Counted from the stretch's first letter, positions 6,459 to 14,766 are shown. The stretch: 16,323 nt of DNA from an uncultured Prevotella sp. (GCA_900542795.1 UQPD01000046.1:1-16323); one strand, 5' to 3'. Notes: a model not told the origin generated them from the letters alone. A program made the numbers and translations.

Positions 6459-6965
6459 CTACTTAACAATCTCAACAAAGTCTGCCATGTGTTCGTCTAC
6501 ATAGTAGGCTACTGCAGAGGTTATGTTTTCTTCTTCCTCCACAAATTCGTCATCCAAATCGTCAAACTCAGGGTATTGTTCAAACAGCGCCATAAAGTCC
6601 TCGTCTGAGCGTTCTTTAGTTAAGTCTGCTTTATGTTCGTCGTATACTTTTTTTGCCTTATAAAGTAATTTGGAGAAATCGTGCAGTCCCCAAAGGCGCA
6701 TGGCTTTAGCAAAGGGATTGTCGAAGAAGAAAGGACCATAACCATTATATATGAGTTGTACAAAGCCACCATCCATCAATTCATCGCGCAAAATCATATA
6801 CCCCCAAAGTGTGATTTGGTCGGCAGAGAGTTGCTGCATAGCTTGCACATTCAGTTCTTCTTCGCCCACTTGCTGCTTAAAAGCATGAATAATAGTACCC
6901 AAGAATTGGTCCATACCTTCGCCAGCAGCTGCAGCCAAGTCTTTATCGTTTATTTTTATTGTCAT
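6459..6965 (-). CDS. DMP19 / DUF4375 family protein
   Basis: The 168-aa soluble protein carries the DUF4375 core GGFVQLIYNGYGPFF (66-80), followed by FAKAMRLWGLHDFSKLL. The C-terminal third is strongly acidic, including DDLDDEFVEEEE (135-146). The family is named after Neisseria DMP19, a DNA mimic that binds the repressor NHTF. Whether members in Bacteroidales act that way is not known. It lies 6 nt after the helicase gene and 22 nt before smpB, so it is very probably co-transcribed with both. No signal peptide or membrane segment is seen. Family call is fairly secure; function is open. Confidence 0.8.
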   Translation of the reverse strand: MTIKINDKDLAAAAGEGMDQFLGTIIHAFKQQVGEEELNVQAMQQLSADQITLWGYMILRDELMDGGFVQLIYNGYGPFFFDNPFAKAMRLWGLHDFSKLLYKAKKVYDEHKADLTKERSDEDFMALFEQYPEFDDLDDEFVEEEENITSAVAYYVDEHMADFVEIVK

Positions 6966-6971
6966 ATTTCG

Positions 6972-8300
6972 TTATCCTCTAATTTCCTCAACGAGGGTTT
7001 TCATTCCTTTTATTTTTTCGCCACTTACCTGACGTAAAAGTGCTTTAACTTTTTTACGAGCCACAGCTACATAAGCATGGTGTGCACTAATGTCAATACG
7101 TCCTATTTCATCGTTTTTCAATCCACCCTTCTTACACAAAAAGCCAAGGACATCGCCTTTACTAAGCTTTTCGCGTTTGCCACGACCTATATATAAGGTA
7201 GTAAACAAGGGCGGAAGGGGCTTTAACAATTCGACATCGTCTACTCGAAGCGTAGGGAGCGAGCCTGCATATTCAGGACATTGTTCTTCGGGACCCAACA
7301 ATAGGTAGATAGCTCCTTGGGCATCCCATCGGGCTGTGCGTCCGTTGCGATGTGTGTAATCTTCTTCCTTTAAGGGGAGATGGTAATGAATAACCACCTT
7401 TACCTCAGGTATGTCAAGTCCACGAGCTGCGAGGTCGGTACTAACAAGCACATTGGCAGAACCATTTCTGAACTTATAAAGCGCACGTTCACGCCAATCT
7501 TGTTCCATGCCACCATGATATACTTCGGCAAAGAAACCATTTTGACGCAGCCACTTGCCTACACGTTCTGCACTTTCACGATAGCCTACAAAAACAATGG
7601 CAGGCTGACCTTGGATGGTTGTGAGCAAACGACCTAAGGTTTCAAGTTTATCCTTTTGCGGCGAACGCACTTGTTGCACTTCAATGCGCAATTTGGTGTC
7701 GTTATCACCCTCTAAGTAATTAAGCGTCTTAAAGTTGGGAGCCATTTTTTGCATAAAGGCTGGAATAGCCTCAGCATCGGTTGCCGAAGTGAGCCAACAA
7801 TGCGTGGCTTTGGTAAAATACTTCAACAATGACTCCATTTCTTCTTGAAAGCCCAATTCCAGGCACTTGTCAAACTCATCAATTACGAGTGACTTAACTG
7901 CATAGGGACTGAGATTTTCTTTTCCTAAATGGTCGAGCAAACGACCTGGCGTGGCAAACACTATTTGCGGTTTGAGCTCTCGCATAATGCGATGTTCGTC
8001 CATTGCAGGACGTCCACCATAAAGAGCCATAGAACGTAAGCCCGTCTTCATGCGCTTAAGCACATCTTCGCTCTGTTGTGCCAATTCACGCGTTGGTAAC
8101 ACCACGGCAGCTTGTAAGGCATCGTTTGCAGGATTGACCAACGAAACCAATGGTAAGAGGTAGGCAAGTGTTTTACCTGAACCTGTGGGAGAGAGCAACA
8201 CAACACCTCCTTGTTGGGTTGCCACTTTACCCATCTTCTCTTGCATGGGAATGAGTTGTTCAATGCCTAAGTTCGTCAACAATATTTTAGTATCGAGCAT
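6972..8300 (-). CDS. DEAD-box ATP-dependent RNA helicase, DbpA-like
   Basis: The 442-aa protein has the full helicase set: Q20 in the Q-motif region (IPMQ), motif I SPTGSGKT (37-44), Ia PTRELAQQ (69-76), ATPGR (116-120), motif II DEFD (141-144), III TSAT (171-174), V STDLAARGLD (287-296) and VI HRNGRTAR (317-324). The C-terminal domain (about 365-440, IGRGKREKLSKGDVLGFL then RIDISAHHAYVAV) matches the DbpA RNA-binding domain, which in E. coli and B. subtilis recognises hairpin 92 of 23S rRNA, so a role in large-subunit assembly is likely. Motif II reads DEFD instead of DEAD. The gene has a strong promoter and a hairpin leader and heads the operon helicase, DMP19-like, smpB. Start ATG 8300 keeps the Q-motif region close to the N-terminus. 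Confidence 0.93.
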   Translation of the reverse strand: MLDTKILLTNLGIEQLIPMQEKMGKVATQQGGVVLLSPTGSGKTLAYLLPLVSLVNPANDALQAAVVLPTRELAQQSEDVLKRMKTGLRSMALYGGRPAMDEHRIMRELKPQIVFATPGRLLDHLGKENLSPYAVKSLVIDEFDKCLELGFQEEMESLLKYFTKATHCWLTSATDAEAIPAFMQKMAPNFKTLNYLEGDNDTKLRIEVQQVRSPQKDKLETLGRLLTTIQGQPAIVFVGYRESAERVGKWLRQNGFFAEVYHGGMEQDWRERALYKFRNGSANVLVSTDLAARGLDIPEVKVVIHYHLPLKEEDYTHRNGRTARWDAQGAIYLLLGPEEQCPEYAGSLPTLRVDDVELLKPLPPLFTTLYIGRGKREKLSKGDVLGFLCKKGGLKNDEIGRIDISAHHAYVAVARKKVKALLRQVSGEKIKGMKTLVEEIRG

Positions 8301-8315
8301 ATTTTCAGTTTTAGT

Positions 8316-8366
8316 AAAGCGTTTTCTTAAACATTCGTTTGAAACCTTTGTTTTAGAAAACGCTTT
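8316..8366 (-). promoter_or_regulatory. Hairpin in the helicase mRNA leader
   Basis: Arms 8316-8332 and 8350-8366 are complementary at 16 of 17 positions, with a 17-nt loop. The predicted transcript start (about 8364) falls in the first arm, so the mRNA would begin with this hairpin, which ends 15 nt before the ATG. No T-run follows it, so it is not a terminator for rnz. It may stabilise the mRNA, limit translation or bind a regulator. Confidence 0.65.
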
Positions 8367-8367
8367 G

Positions 8368-8398
8368 CAAATTTAGGTAAATAATTTTTGACGGCAAA
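8368..8398 (-). promoter_or_regulatory. Bacteroidetes-type promoter of the helicase operon
   Basis: On the minus strand TTTG (8395-8398), exactly 19 nt, then TAAATTTG (8368-8375), followed by CA. This is a full match to the TTTG/TAnnTTTG consensus. It lies between the rnz stop and the helicase start. Confidence 0.8.
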
Positions 8399-8409
8399 TG
8401 CTAAGACTC

Positions 8410-9327
8410 TTACAAATTAAGAACTAAGCCCTCGGTTGCCAACAAGGTGTTCGGAAATATGTGCTTTGCCTCATCAAGCAACACTTGTTCATCGTCATAA
8501 CGCGATGAGAAATGTCCTATCACCAACTGTCCGACCTTGGCTTGCTTAGCCATTTGTGCTGCCTGAGTTGCTGTTGAATGCAAGGTTTCAACGGCACGCG
8601 GTGCATTATCCTTACCAAATGTGGCTTCGTGATAGAGCACATCTACCCCACGCAACAATGGGATGTTTTGCGGTTGATAACAAGTGTCTGAGCAATAGGC
8701 ATAGCTACGACCACGTTCTGCCGGAAACACTAATTGATTGTTAGGAATAACCTTGCCATCAGGCGTAGTCCAGTCGGCTCCTTCCTTAATTGATTGTATG
8801 GCATAATAAGGTATCTCCAAATAATCGATCATGTCACGACGAATATGGGGCAGCGGAGCTTTTTCCTTAAACAAGAAACCACAACAAGGCACACGATGTT
8901 TTAGGGGAATGGTAAACACTTGCACCGAACGGTCGTCATAGATGAGGTGGGAAACATCATCTGTGGGCAGTGCATGAAACACTACCTCATAGGCTATGCC
9001 CTTGCAGAAAAAGTCGAGCCAAGGCTTCATCAACGCTTCTAATTCGGCATGTGCATAGATGTGCATTGGATAGGTGCGCCCTGCCAATGACAAGGTGGAG
9101 AGCAATCCTATCAAACCAAAAATATGGTCGCCATGCAGATGCGAAATGAAGATGTGCGACAAACGAGAAAACTTTTGTCGTGAACGACGAAATTGCACTT
9201 GTGCTCCTTCGCCACAATCTATCATAAATAGCTTCTCGCGCAAATTGATTATTTGCGACGAGGGCCAATGTTTTAGGGTTGGTAACGCACTTCCGCAGCC
9301 CAAAATATGTACGTCAAACTTTTCCAT
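8410..9327 (-). CDS. rnz: Ribonuclease Z
   Basis: RNase Z cuts tRNA precursors just after the discriminator base, making the 3' end to which CCA is added. The 305-aa protein is a metallo-beta-lactamase-fold enzyme of the short form: LGCGSALPT (9-17), the zinc motif SHLHGDH (62-68; H63, H65, D67, H68), H144, D214 (CSDT) and H272 (GHFSSRY). Length is normal for bacterial RNase Z. The start at 9327 is forced, because the next Met (residue 35) would remove the conserved LGCGSA strand. It is followed by the helicase gene after 109 nt, which has its own promoter. A -7 box lies only 4 nt before the ATG. Confidence 0.96.
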   Translation of the reverse strand: MEKFDVHILGCGSALPTLKHWPSSQIINLREKLFMIDCGEGAQVQFRRSRQKFSRLSHIFISHLHGDHIFGLIGLLSTLSLAGRTYPMHIYAHAELEALMKPWLDFFCKGIAYEVVFHALPTDDVSHLIYDDRSVQVFTIPLKHRVPCCGFLFKEKAPLPHIRRDMIDYLEIPYYAIQSIKEGADWTTPDGKVIPNNQLVFPAERGRSYAYCSDTCYQPQNIPLLRGVDVLYHEATFGKDNAPRAVETLHSTATQAAQMAKQAKVGQLVIGHFSSRYDDEQVLLDEAKHIFPNTLLATEGLVLNL

Positions 9328-9331
9328 GTGG

Positions 9332-9339
9332 CAAATTTA
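9332..9339 (-). promoter_or_regulatory. -7 box (TAAATTTG) before rnz
   Basis: TAAATTTG on the minus strand fits TAnnTTTG, but the -33 position (9359-9362) reads TACA, not TTTG. The box ends 4 nt before the rnz ATG, so the transcript would have almost no leader. Confidence 0.5.
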
Positions 9340-9360
9340 CTGAAATCGACAGAAAAAGTG

Positions 9361-9368
9361 TACTTTTG
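9361..9368 (+). promoter_or_regulatory. -7 box (TACTTTTG) of the mazG-menF-menD operon
   Basis: TACTTTTG, followed by CA, fits TAnnTTTG. The -33 match is poor (TTTA with a 21-nt spacer). The implied start near 9372 gives a leader of about 90 nt, which contains an 8-bp inverted repeat (TCCTTTTA 9391-9398 with TAAAAGGA 9417-9424). Confidence 0.55.
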
Positions 9369-9462
9369 CATAAAGAATTTAGCAAAGCTGTCCTTTTAAG
9401 TCGTTTAAAAACCTACTAAAAGGATGACTTTCGATTGACAAAACGATAAAAATCAACATATC

Positions 9463-10287
9463 ATGTCCAATATAACTGAAGCTACATTTACCAACCATTC
9501 GCGCCAAGAACAGCTCAAGGCTTTTGAGCGTTTGTTGGATGTGTTGGATGAACTGCGTGTGAAATGTCCGTGGGATCGTAAACAAACTAACGAGAGTTTG
9601 CGCCCTAACACCATTGAGGAGACTTACGAGTTGTGTGATGCCTTGATGAAAAACGACAACAAAAACATCTGCAAGGAGTTGGGCGATGTTTTGCTCCACG
9701 TATGCTTCTACGCCAAAATAGGTTCTGAAAAGCAAGCTTTTGACATCGCTGATGTTTGCAACCAACTTTGCGATAAGTTGATTTTCAGACACCCACACGT
9801 ATTTCCACCTAAGGGAGAAGACGATAGCCACATTGAAACAGCTCAACAAGTGAGCGAACAATGGGAATTGTTGAAACAAAAAGAGAAAGACGGCAACAAA
9901 ACCGTATTGTCGGGTGTGCCCGAAGCACTTCCTTCACTCATTAAAGCTTATCGCATTCAAGACAAAGCACGCAATGTTGGTTTTGATTGGGAAGAACGCT
10001 CACAGGTGTGGGACAAGGTGAAGGAAGAAATCAGCGAATTCGAAGCCGAAGTAGAACACATGGACAAAGATAAAGCCGAAGCTGAATTTGGCGATGTGAT
10101 GTTTAGCCTCATCAATGCGGCACGCCTTTATAAAATAAATCCTGATAACGCCCTTGAACGTACCAACCACAAATTTATCAAACGTTTCAACTATTTGGAA
10201 CAACACTCTCTGAAACAAGGTCGCCAACTCACCGATATGACTCTTGAAGAAATGGACAAGTTGTGGGAAGAGGCAAAGAAACTTTAA
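9463..10287 (+). CDS. mazG: Nucleoside triphosphate pyrophosphohydrolase MazG
   Basis: MazG hydrolyses (d)NTPs to the monophosphate and pyrophosphate, cleaning out non-canonical nucleotides. The 274-aa protein has the two-domain arrangement of full-length MazG. Domain 1 shows CPWDRKQTNESL (35-46), EETYEL (52-57) and ELGD (72-75). Domain 2 shows KEEISEFEAE (187-196) and EFGDVMFSLINAAR (208-221), carrying the EExxE...ExxD metal-binding acids. The linker includes LSGVPEALPSLIKAYRIQDKA, strongly conserved in the family. It opens a plus-strand operon; its stop codon is directly followed by the menF ATG with no spacer. No metabolic link to menaquinone is known to me. Confidence 0.96.
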   Translation: MSNITEATFTNHSRQEQLKAFERLLDVLDELRVKCPWDRKQTNESLRPNTIEETYELCDALMKNDNKNICKELGDVLLHVCFYAKIGSEKQAFDIADVCNQLCDKLIFRHPHVFPPKGEDDSHIETAQQVSEQWELLKQKEKDGNKTVLSGVPEALPSLIKAYRIQDKARNVGFDWEERSQVWDKVKEEISEFEAEVEHMDKDKAEAEFGDVMFSLINAARLYKINPDNALERTNHKFIKRFNYLEQHSLKQGRQLTDMTLEEMDKLWEEAKKL

Positions 10288-11322
10288 ATGCAAACTAAAG
10301 ACACTTTCGTGCTCTTTCGCACGCCACATAGCAAACACTTTACTACCCTACGACAAAAAAATGCACCACGCACATTTTTGTCGCTGACAGACATACCCTT
10401 AACTGGAGGATATGTTATTGCTCCATTTACCACAACAGACTCTTGCCCCATTGTTTTTATTGAACCTGATAGCATCGCAACAAATGAGCTTGTTTTGCCT
10501 AAACTTAATGTGCCACATTCCACGGTTTCTACACTTAACGAAGAAACAGAACGAAGTGACTACAGTAGGGCATTCAACACTATCAAGCATTTATTGAACG
10601 AGGCTTCACCCAAGGTTGAAAAAGTAGTTCTCTCGCGCCGACTGCATTGCACCAGTCTTAACCTTACACAGGCACAGGAGCTTTTTACCAAAGCTTGTTA
10701 TTATCGTCCGTCGAGCTATGTGGCTTTGTGGTATACGCCACAAACGGGCTATTGGTTAGTTGCGACTCCCGAACCTTTATTGGAGTATGCACATCATCAA
10801 TGGAATACCGTGGCATTAGCTGGCACTTTGCCCTTTGTTGAAGGGGTTAAGCCTCAATGGAATGAGAAGAATTGCGAGGAACAAGCCATCGTGGCAAGGT
10901 TTATTGAAAAACAAATGCAAGGTGTGGCTACCAACGTGCAGAAGTCCGAAACCTTCACACTGCAAACGGGTAACTTGCAACATCTTTGCACGCACTTTTG
11001 TTTTAACTTAGCTGCTACTGATGATGTGCGCACCTTGCTTACCAAACTTCATCCTACTCCTGCTGTTTGTGGCTTACCCCGTGAAGCAGCACTGCAAACC
11101 ATTTTGCAAACCGAAGCTTCTGAACGACAATATTATGCTGGATTTAGCGGACCTTTGTTTTTAGAAGGACACACCAATCTCTATGTATCACTCAGATGTA
11201 TGAGTTTTAACAAACAAAGTGCCACTCTTTATGCAGGCGGAGGCATTATGCCACAAAGCACTGAACAAGAAGAGTGGGACGAGACTCAACGTAAACTCAT
11301 CACTATGAAACAATTGCTTTAA
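10288..11322 (+). CDS. menF: Isochorismate synthase MenF
   Basis: MenF converts chorismate to isochorismate, the entry to menaquinone synthesis. The 344-aa protein belongs to the chorismate-utilising (ADCS/EntC/MenF) family: VEKVVLSR with the general base K112 (110-117), VATPEPLL (158-165), LAGT (177-180), EEQAIV (197-202), LHPTPAVCGLP (254-264), YYAGFSG (282-288) and YAGGGI (315-320) with acids after it (EQEEWDE). It is somewhat short compared with E. coli MenF, mainly in the N-terminal half, as is common in Bacteroidetes. In the metal site the usual E-H pair reads E198-Q199. The adjacent menD 5 nt downstream fixes the choice of MenF over EntC or PabB. Confidence 0.93.
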   Translation: MQTKDTFVLFRTPHSKHFTTLRQKNAPRTFLSLTDIPLTGGYVIAPFTTTDSCPIVFIEPDSIATNELVLPKLNVPHSTVSTLNEETERSDYSRAFNTIKHLLNEASPKVEKVVLSRRLHCTSLNLTQAQELFTKACYYRPSSYVALWYTPQTGYWLVATPEPLLEYAHHQWNTVALAGTLPFVEGVKPQWNEKNCEEQAIVARFIEKQMQGVATNVQKSETFTLQTGNLQHLCTHFCFNLAATDDVRTLLTKLHPTPAVCGLPREAALQTILQTEASERQYYAGFSGPLFLEGHTNLYVSLRCMSFNKQSATLYAGGGIMPQSTEQEEWDETQRKLITMKQLL

Positions 11323-11327
11323 CCTTT

Positions 11328-12965
11328 ATGTATTGCAACACTCCTCAAGTTAACCAACTCACTTCACTGCTCAAGGCACACCACATTGAGCATGTTGTGG
11401 TGTGTCCTGGCTCGCGCAATGCTACCATTGTTCACAATCTGCATGCTGCGGGCTCTGAGTGCTTTAAGCTTCATCCTGTTACCGACGAACGCAGTGCAGC
11501 CTTTGTTGCATTGGGCATGGTGCTTGCTACACAAGATGCGGTTGCCGTTTGCGTTACATCGGGTTCTGCTTTGTTAGGTTGCATTCCTGCTGCTGCTGAG
11601 GCTTATTATCGACACTTGCCACTATTGGTTATTTCTGCCGACAGACCACAATATATTATAGGACAACTTGACGGACAAACGCTTCCACAAAATGGTGCCC
11701 TATCACCCTACTGCCCCACTTTCAACATTACGGAGCCGCATAACAACAACGAGGCTTGGTGCAACAATCGAAAAATTAACGAGGCTCTACTTGCATTGCA
11801 TCTTTATGAGGGACAACCCGTTCACATTAACGTGGAGATTGAAGAACCTATGTTTAATTTCTCTACCCTTCAATTACCCCAAGAACGTGTTGTGCAACGT
11901 TTTGCGCAAAACATCAATGCTGCAACTCCCCTACCCGATTGCGTACTTCAAACCATAGCACAAGCTAAACTCCCCACGCTTGTTATGGGACAATATGAGC
12001 GGGGCGATATTCGCAAAGAAGTTGAAGACCTTCGTGCTAACAACCAAATGTTGGTACTCTCTGAAATCATCTCTGACGTTTCTGATAATCATTTGATGGA
12101 GGCTTTTGACGAGGAAACGCTTACCCCCGATGTACAACCTGATGTGATTGTACATATAGGTGGAAACTTTGTTCACAAAAAGTTCAAGAAACGCTTGCGC
12201 AATGGAAATTGCATGGTTATACGTGTAGGAAATGATGCCCAACTGCCCGACACGTTCTACCACACCACCTATTGGTTGCAACAATCAGTGCAACCCGTGC
12301 TTGCACAACTTGCACAAACCCTTAAGCACAACCATACTGAAGTAAAAAAAGCACGAGCTTCACTTGAAAACACCTGGCAACAAATGCAACAAACGTTGCA
12401 AGATGCCGATGATAAAACAGAAGGCATTTCCATGTACAAAGCCTTAAATGCTTTATATCAGCATCTGCTGCAACATCCCGATTTATCTGTTTCGCTGCAT
12501 TTGGCAAATAGTTCTGCAGTGCGTGTTGCAGGCAAAGTTTTTCAAGCAGGCACCTTCCCTATTTATTGCAATCGTGGCACCAATGGCATTGAGGGTAGTT
12601 TATCTACTGCCGTAGGTTATGCCCTAACTTTATGGGGACTTACCATTGTTGTTATTGGCGACTTAAGTTTCTTCTACGATGTTAATGCTTTGTGGAATAC
12701 GCAATTACCCAACAATTTGCGCATCATGCTCTTAAACAATGGTCGTGGTTCTATCTTCGACCATCTGCCAGGCTTATCTCAGTCGCCAGCACAATCTCAC
12801 TACATTGCTGCAGGAGACCAACATTATACTGCCCAAGGCATTGCACAAGCTTTTAAACTCAACTACCATAGCGTTTCTGTGCCTCATCAACTGAACACCA
12901 CCATTGCACAATGGCTCAAAGAAAGTGACCGTGCCAGCTTGCTCGAAGTTGAACTACCACATTAA
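11328..12965 (+). CDS. menD: 2-succinyl-5-enolpyruvyl-6-hydroxy-3-cyclohexene-1-carboxylate synthase MenD
   Basis: MenD is a thiamine-diphosphate enzyme joining isochorismate and 2-oxoglutarate to make SEPHCHC, the second step of menaquinone synthesis. The 545-aa protein shows CPGSRNATI (26-34), the TPP-activating Glu E54 in DERSAAF (53-59), TSGSALL (77-83), VISADRP (101-107) and the TPP/Mg motif beginning GDLSFFYDVN (444-453) and ending with N470-N471 (LLNNGRGSIFDHLPG). Length is normal. It is the last gene of the operon. menB, menC, menE and menH are not in the window, so later steps must be encoded elsewhere. Confidence 0.96.
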   Translation: MYCNTPQVNQLTSLLKAHHIEHVVVCPGSRNATIVHNLHAAGSECFKLHPVTDERSAAFVALGMVLATQDAVAVCVTSGSALLGCIPAAAEAYYRHLPLLVISADRPQYIIGQLDGQTLPQNGALSPYCPTFNITEPHNNNEAWCNNRKINEALLALHLYEGQPVHINVEIEEPMFNFSTLQLPQERVVQRFAQNINAATPLPDCVLQTIAQAKLPTLVMGQYERGDIRKEVEDLRANNQMLVLSEIISDVSDNHLMEAFDEETLTPDVQPDVIVHIGGNFVHKKFKKRLRNGNCMVIRVGNDAQLPDTFYHTTYWLQQSVQPVLAQLAQTLKHNHTEVKKARASLENTWQQMQQTLQDADDKTEGISMYKALNALYQHLLQHPDLSVSLHLANSSAVRVAGKVFQAGTFPIYCNRGTNGIEGSLSTAVGYALTLWGLTIVVIGDLSFFYDVNALWNTQLPNNLRIMLLNNGRGSIFDHLPGLSQSPAQSHYIAAGDQHYTAQGIAQAFKLNYHSVSVPHQLNTTIAQWLKESDRASLLEVELPH

Positions 12966-13029
12966 GAAAATGTCCCTCACCTAACGGGATGAGGCTGGCG
13001 CGTAATTCTCTATAACATCACAAAAAAAA

Positions 13030-13076
13030 ATTAGACCTCAATTCAGAACTTCAAACAGTTTGAATTGAGGTCTAAT
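13030..13076 (-). terminator. Terminator of guaA between converging menD and guaA
   Basis: A 16-bp perfect stem (13030-13045 with 13061-13076) has an extra AACT/AGTT pairing inside if one G is bulged. On the minus strand it is followed by a run of nine Ts (13022-13030 as As), so it is a strong terminator for guaA, which ends at 13156. The plus-strand side (ATTATATATG) is weaker but may also stop menD transcripts. Confidence 0.85.
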
Positions 13077-13119
13077 ATTATATATGTAATCTTGCAGTTC
13101 TTGTGAACTCTGCATCAAG

Positions 13120-13147
13120 TTTCCACTTACTCAACTAAGAGTGGAAA
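13120..13147. repeat. Small hairpin just after guaA
   Basis: TTTCCACT (13120-13127) pairs with AGTGGAAA (13140-13147) around a 12-nt loop. It is 8 nt past the guaA stop on the minus strand and has no T-run. It may only be a 3' stabilising stem. Confidence 0.4.
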
Positions 13148-13155
13148 ACACATTT

Positions 13156-14766
13156 TTATTCCCACTCAATTGTTGAAGGTGGTTTTGACGAAATGTCATA
13201 GCATACGCGGTTAACCCCCTTTACGTGGTTAATAATATCGTTCGATACCTTAGCCATAAAGTCGTAAGGCAAGTGTGCCCAGTCTGCTGTCATGGCATCC
13301 GTACTTGTTACTGCACGCAGAGCTACGGGATGTTCGTAAGTACGTTCATCACCCATCACACCTACCGAACGAACTGTAGAGAGCAATACCGTACCTGCTT
13401 GCCAAATCTGATCGTAAAGACTAACTTCAATTTCGCCATTCTCCATATTGGCTGGAACACCTGCTGCTAACACACGACGTGCTTCTTCTCCACTGAGTTT
13501 TACCTTATAATCGCGCAAGCCACGAATATAGATATCGTCAGCATCCTGCAAAATACGTACCTTCTCGGGTGTGATATCACCCAATATACGTACAGCCAAG
13601 CCAGGACCAGGGAAAGGATGACGTGTAATTAAATGCTCAGGCATACCCATAGAACGACCTACACGACGAACTTCGTCCTTAAAGAGCCATTTCAAAGGTT
13701 CGCAGAGCTGCAAGTTCATTTCCTTAGGCAGACCACCCACATTGTGGTGACTCTTAATAACCTTACCCGTAATATTCAAACTTTCAATGCGGTCGGGATA
13801 AATAGTACCTTGTGCCAACCACTTTGCACCAGTCTGTTTCTTAGCTTCGGCATTGAACACCTCCACGAAGTCACGACCAATAATCTTACGCTTTTCTTCG
13901 GGATCGGTCACACCTGCAAGGTCTGCAAAGAACTTCTCGCTTGCATCTACACCAATCACGTTCAAGCCCAGACACTTGTAATCGTTCATTACATCGCGGA
14001 ACTCATTTTTACGAAGCATACCGTGGTCAACGAAGATACAAGTAAGATTGCTACCAATAGCCTTATTGAGTAAAACAGCTGCAACAGAACTATCTACGCC
14101 ACCCGAAAGACCAAGAATTACCTTATCGTCTCCCAACTCAGCCTTCAACTCAGCAACTGTAGTGTCAACAAACGAAGCAGCACTCCAGTCTTGACGGCTA
14201 CCACAAATGTCTACAACAAAGTTCTTAAGCAACTGAGTGCCTTGCAATGAGTGGAACACCTCGGGGTGAAACTGTACGCCCCAAAGTTTTTCATTTTCTG
14301 CTTGATAAGCAGCAAACTTCACCTTTGAGGTTGAAGCGATGCACTTAAAGTTTTCAGGAATAGCAGTAATTGTGTCGCCATGGCTCATCCACACTTGAGA
14401 ATTTTCGTCAAATCCCTTGAAAAGAGGATTTTCGTGATCGAAACTTTCGAGATTAGCACGACCATACTCACGGCTACCAGCAGGTTCTACCTTTCCACCA
14501 TAAGTTTGTGCCATATATTGTGCACCATAGCATATACCGAGAATAGGATATTTGCCACGGATATTGCTCAAGTCTACCTTGAATGCTTCAGGATCATATA
14601 CGCTATAAGGCGAACCTGAAAGAATCACACCAATAACTGAAGGGTCATCGTGTGGAAACTTGTTGTAAGGCAGAATTTCGCAGAAAGTATCGAGTTCACG
14701 CAAACGACGACCAATAAGTTGCGTAGTTTGCGAACCGAAATCGAGAATGATTATTTTCTGTTGCAT
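13156..14766 (-). CDS. guaA: GMP synthase (glutamine-hydrolysing) GuaA
   Basis: GuaA aminates XMP to GMP using ATP and glutamine. The 536-aa protein holds both halves in one chain. The class I glutamine amidotransferase domain shows ILDFGSQ (7-13), C79 in GICYGAQ, and H167/E169 in GVQFHPEV. The ATP-pyrophosphatase domain shows the P-loop LGLSGGVDSSVAA (218-230). The C-terminal dimerisation/XMP domain has HPFPGPGLAVRILG, RAVTSTDAMTADWAHLP and the end PPSTIEWE. Length is slightly above E. coli GuaA (525 aa). It is a single-gene unit with a full consensus promoter, which lies in a repeated element, and a strong terminator. No purine riboswitch is apparent; the predicted leader is only about 22 nt. 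Confidence 0.98.
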   Translation of the reverse strand: MQQKIIILDFGSQTTQLIGRRLRELDTFCEILPYNKFPHDDPSVIGVILSGSPYSVYDPEAFKVDLSNIRGKYPILGICYGAQYMAQTYGGKVEPAGSREYGRANLESFDHENPLFKGFDENSQVWMSHGDTITAIPENFKCIASTSKVKFAAYQAENEKLWGVQFHPEVFHSLQGTQLLKNFVVDICGSRQDWSAASFVDTTVAELKAELGDDKVILGLSGGVDSSVAAVLLNKAIGSNLTCIFVDHGMLRKNEFRDVMNDYKCLGLNVIGVDASEKFFADLAGVTDPEEKRKIIGRDFVEVFNAEAKKQTGAKWLAQGTIYPDRIESLNITGKVIKSHHNVGGLPKEMNLQLCEPLKWLFKDEVRRVGRSMGMPEHLITRHPFPGPGLAVRILGDITPEKVRILQDADDIYIRGLRDYKVKLSGEEARRVLAAGVPANMENGEIEVSLYDQIWQAGTVLLSTVRSVGVMGDERTYEHPVALRAVTSTDAMTADWAHLPYDFMAKVSNDIINHVKGVNRVCYDISSKPPSTIEWE

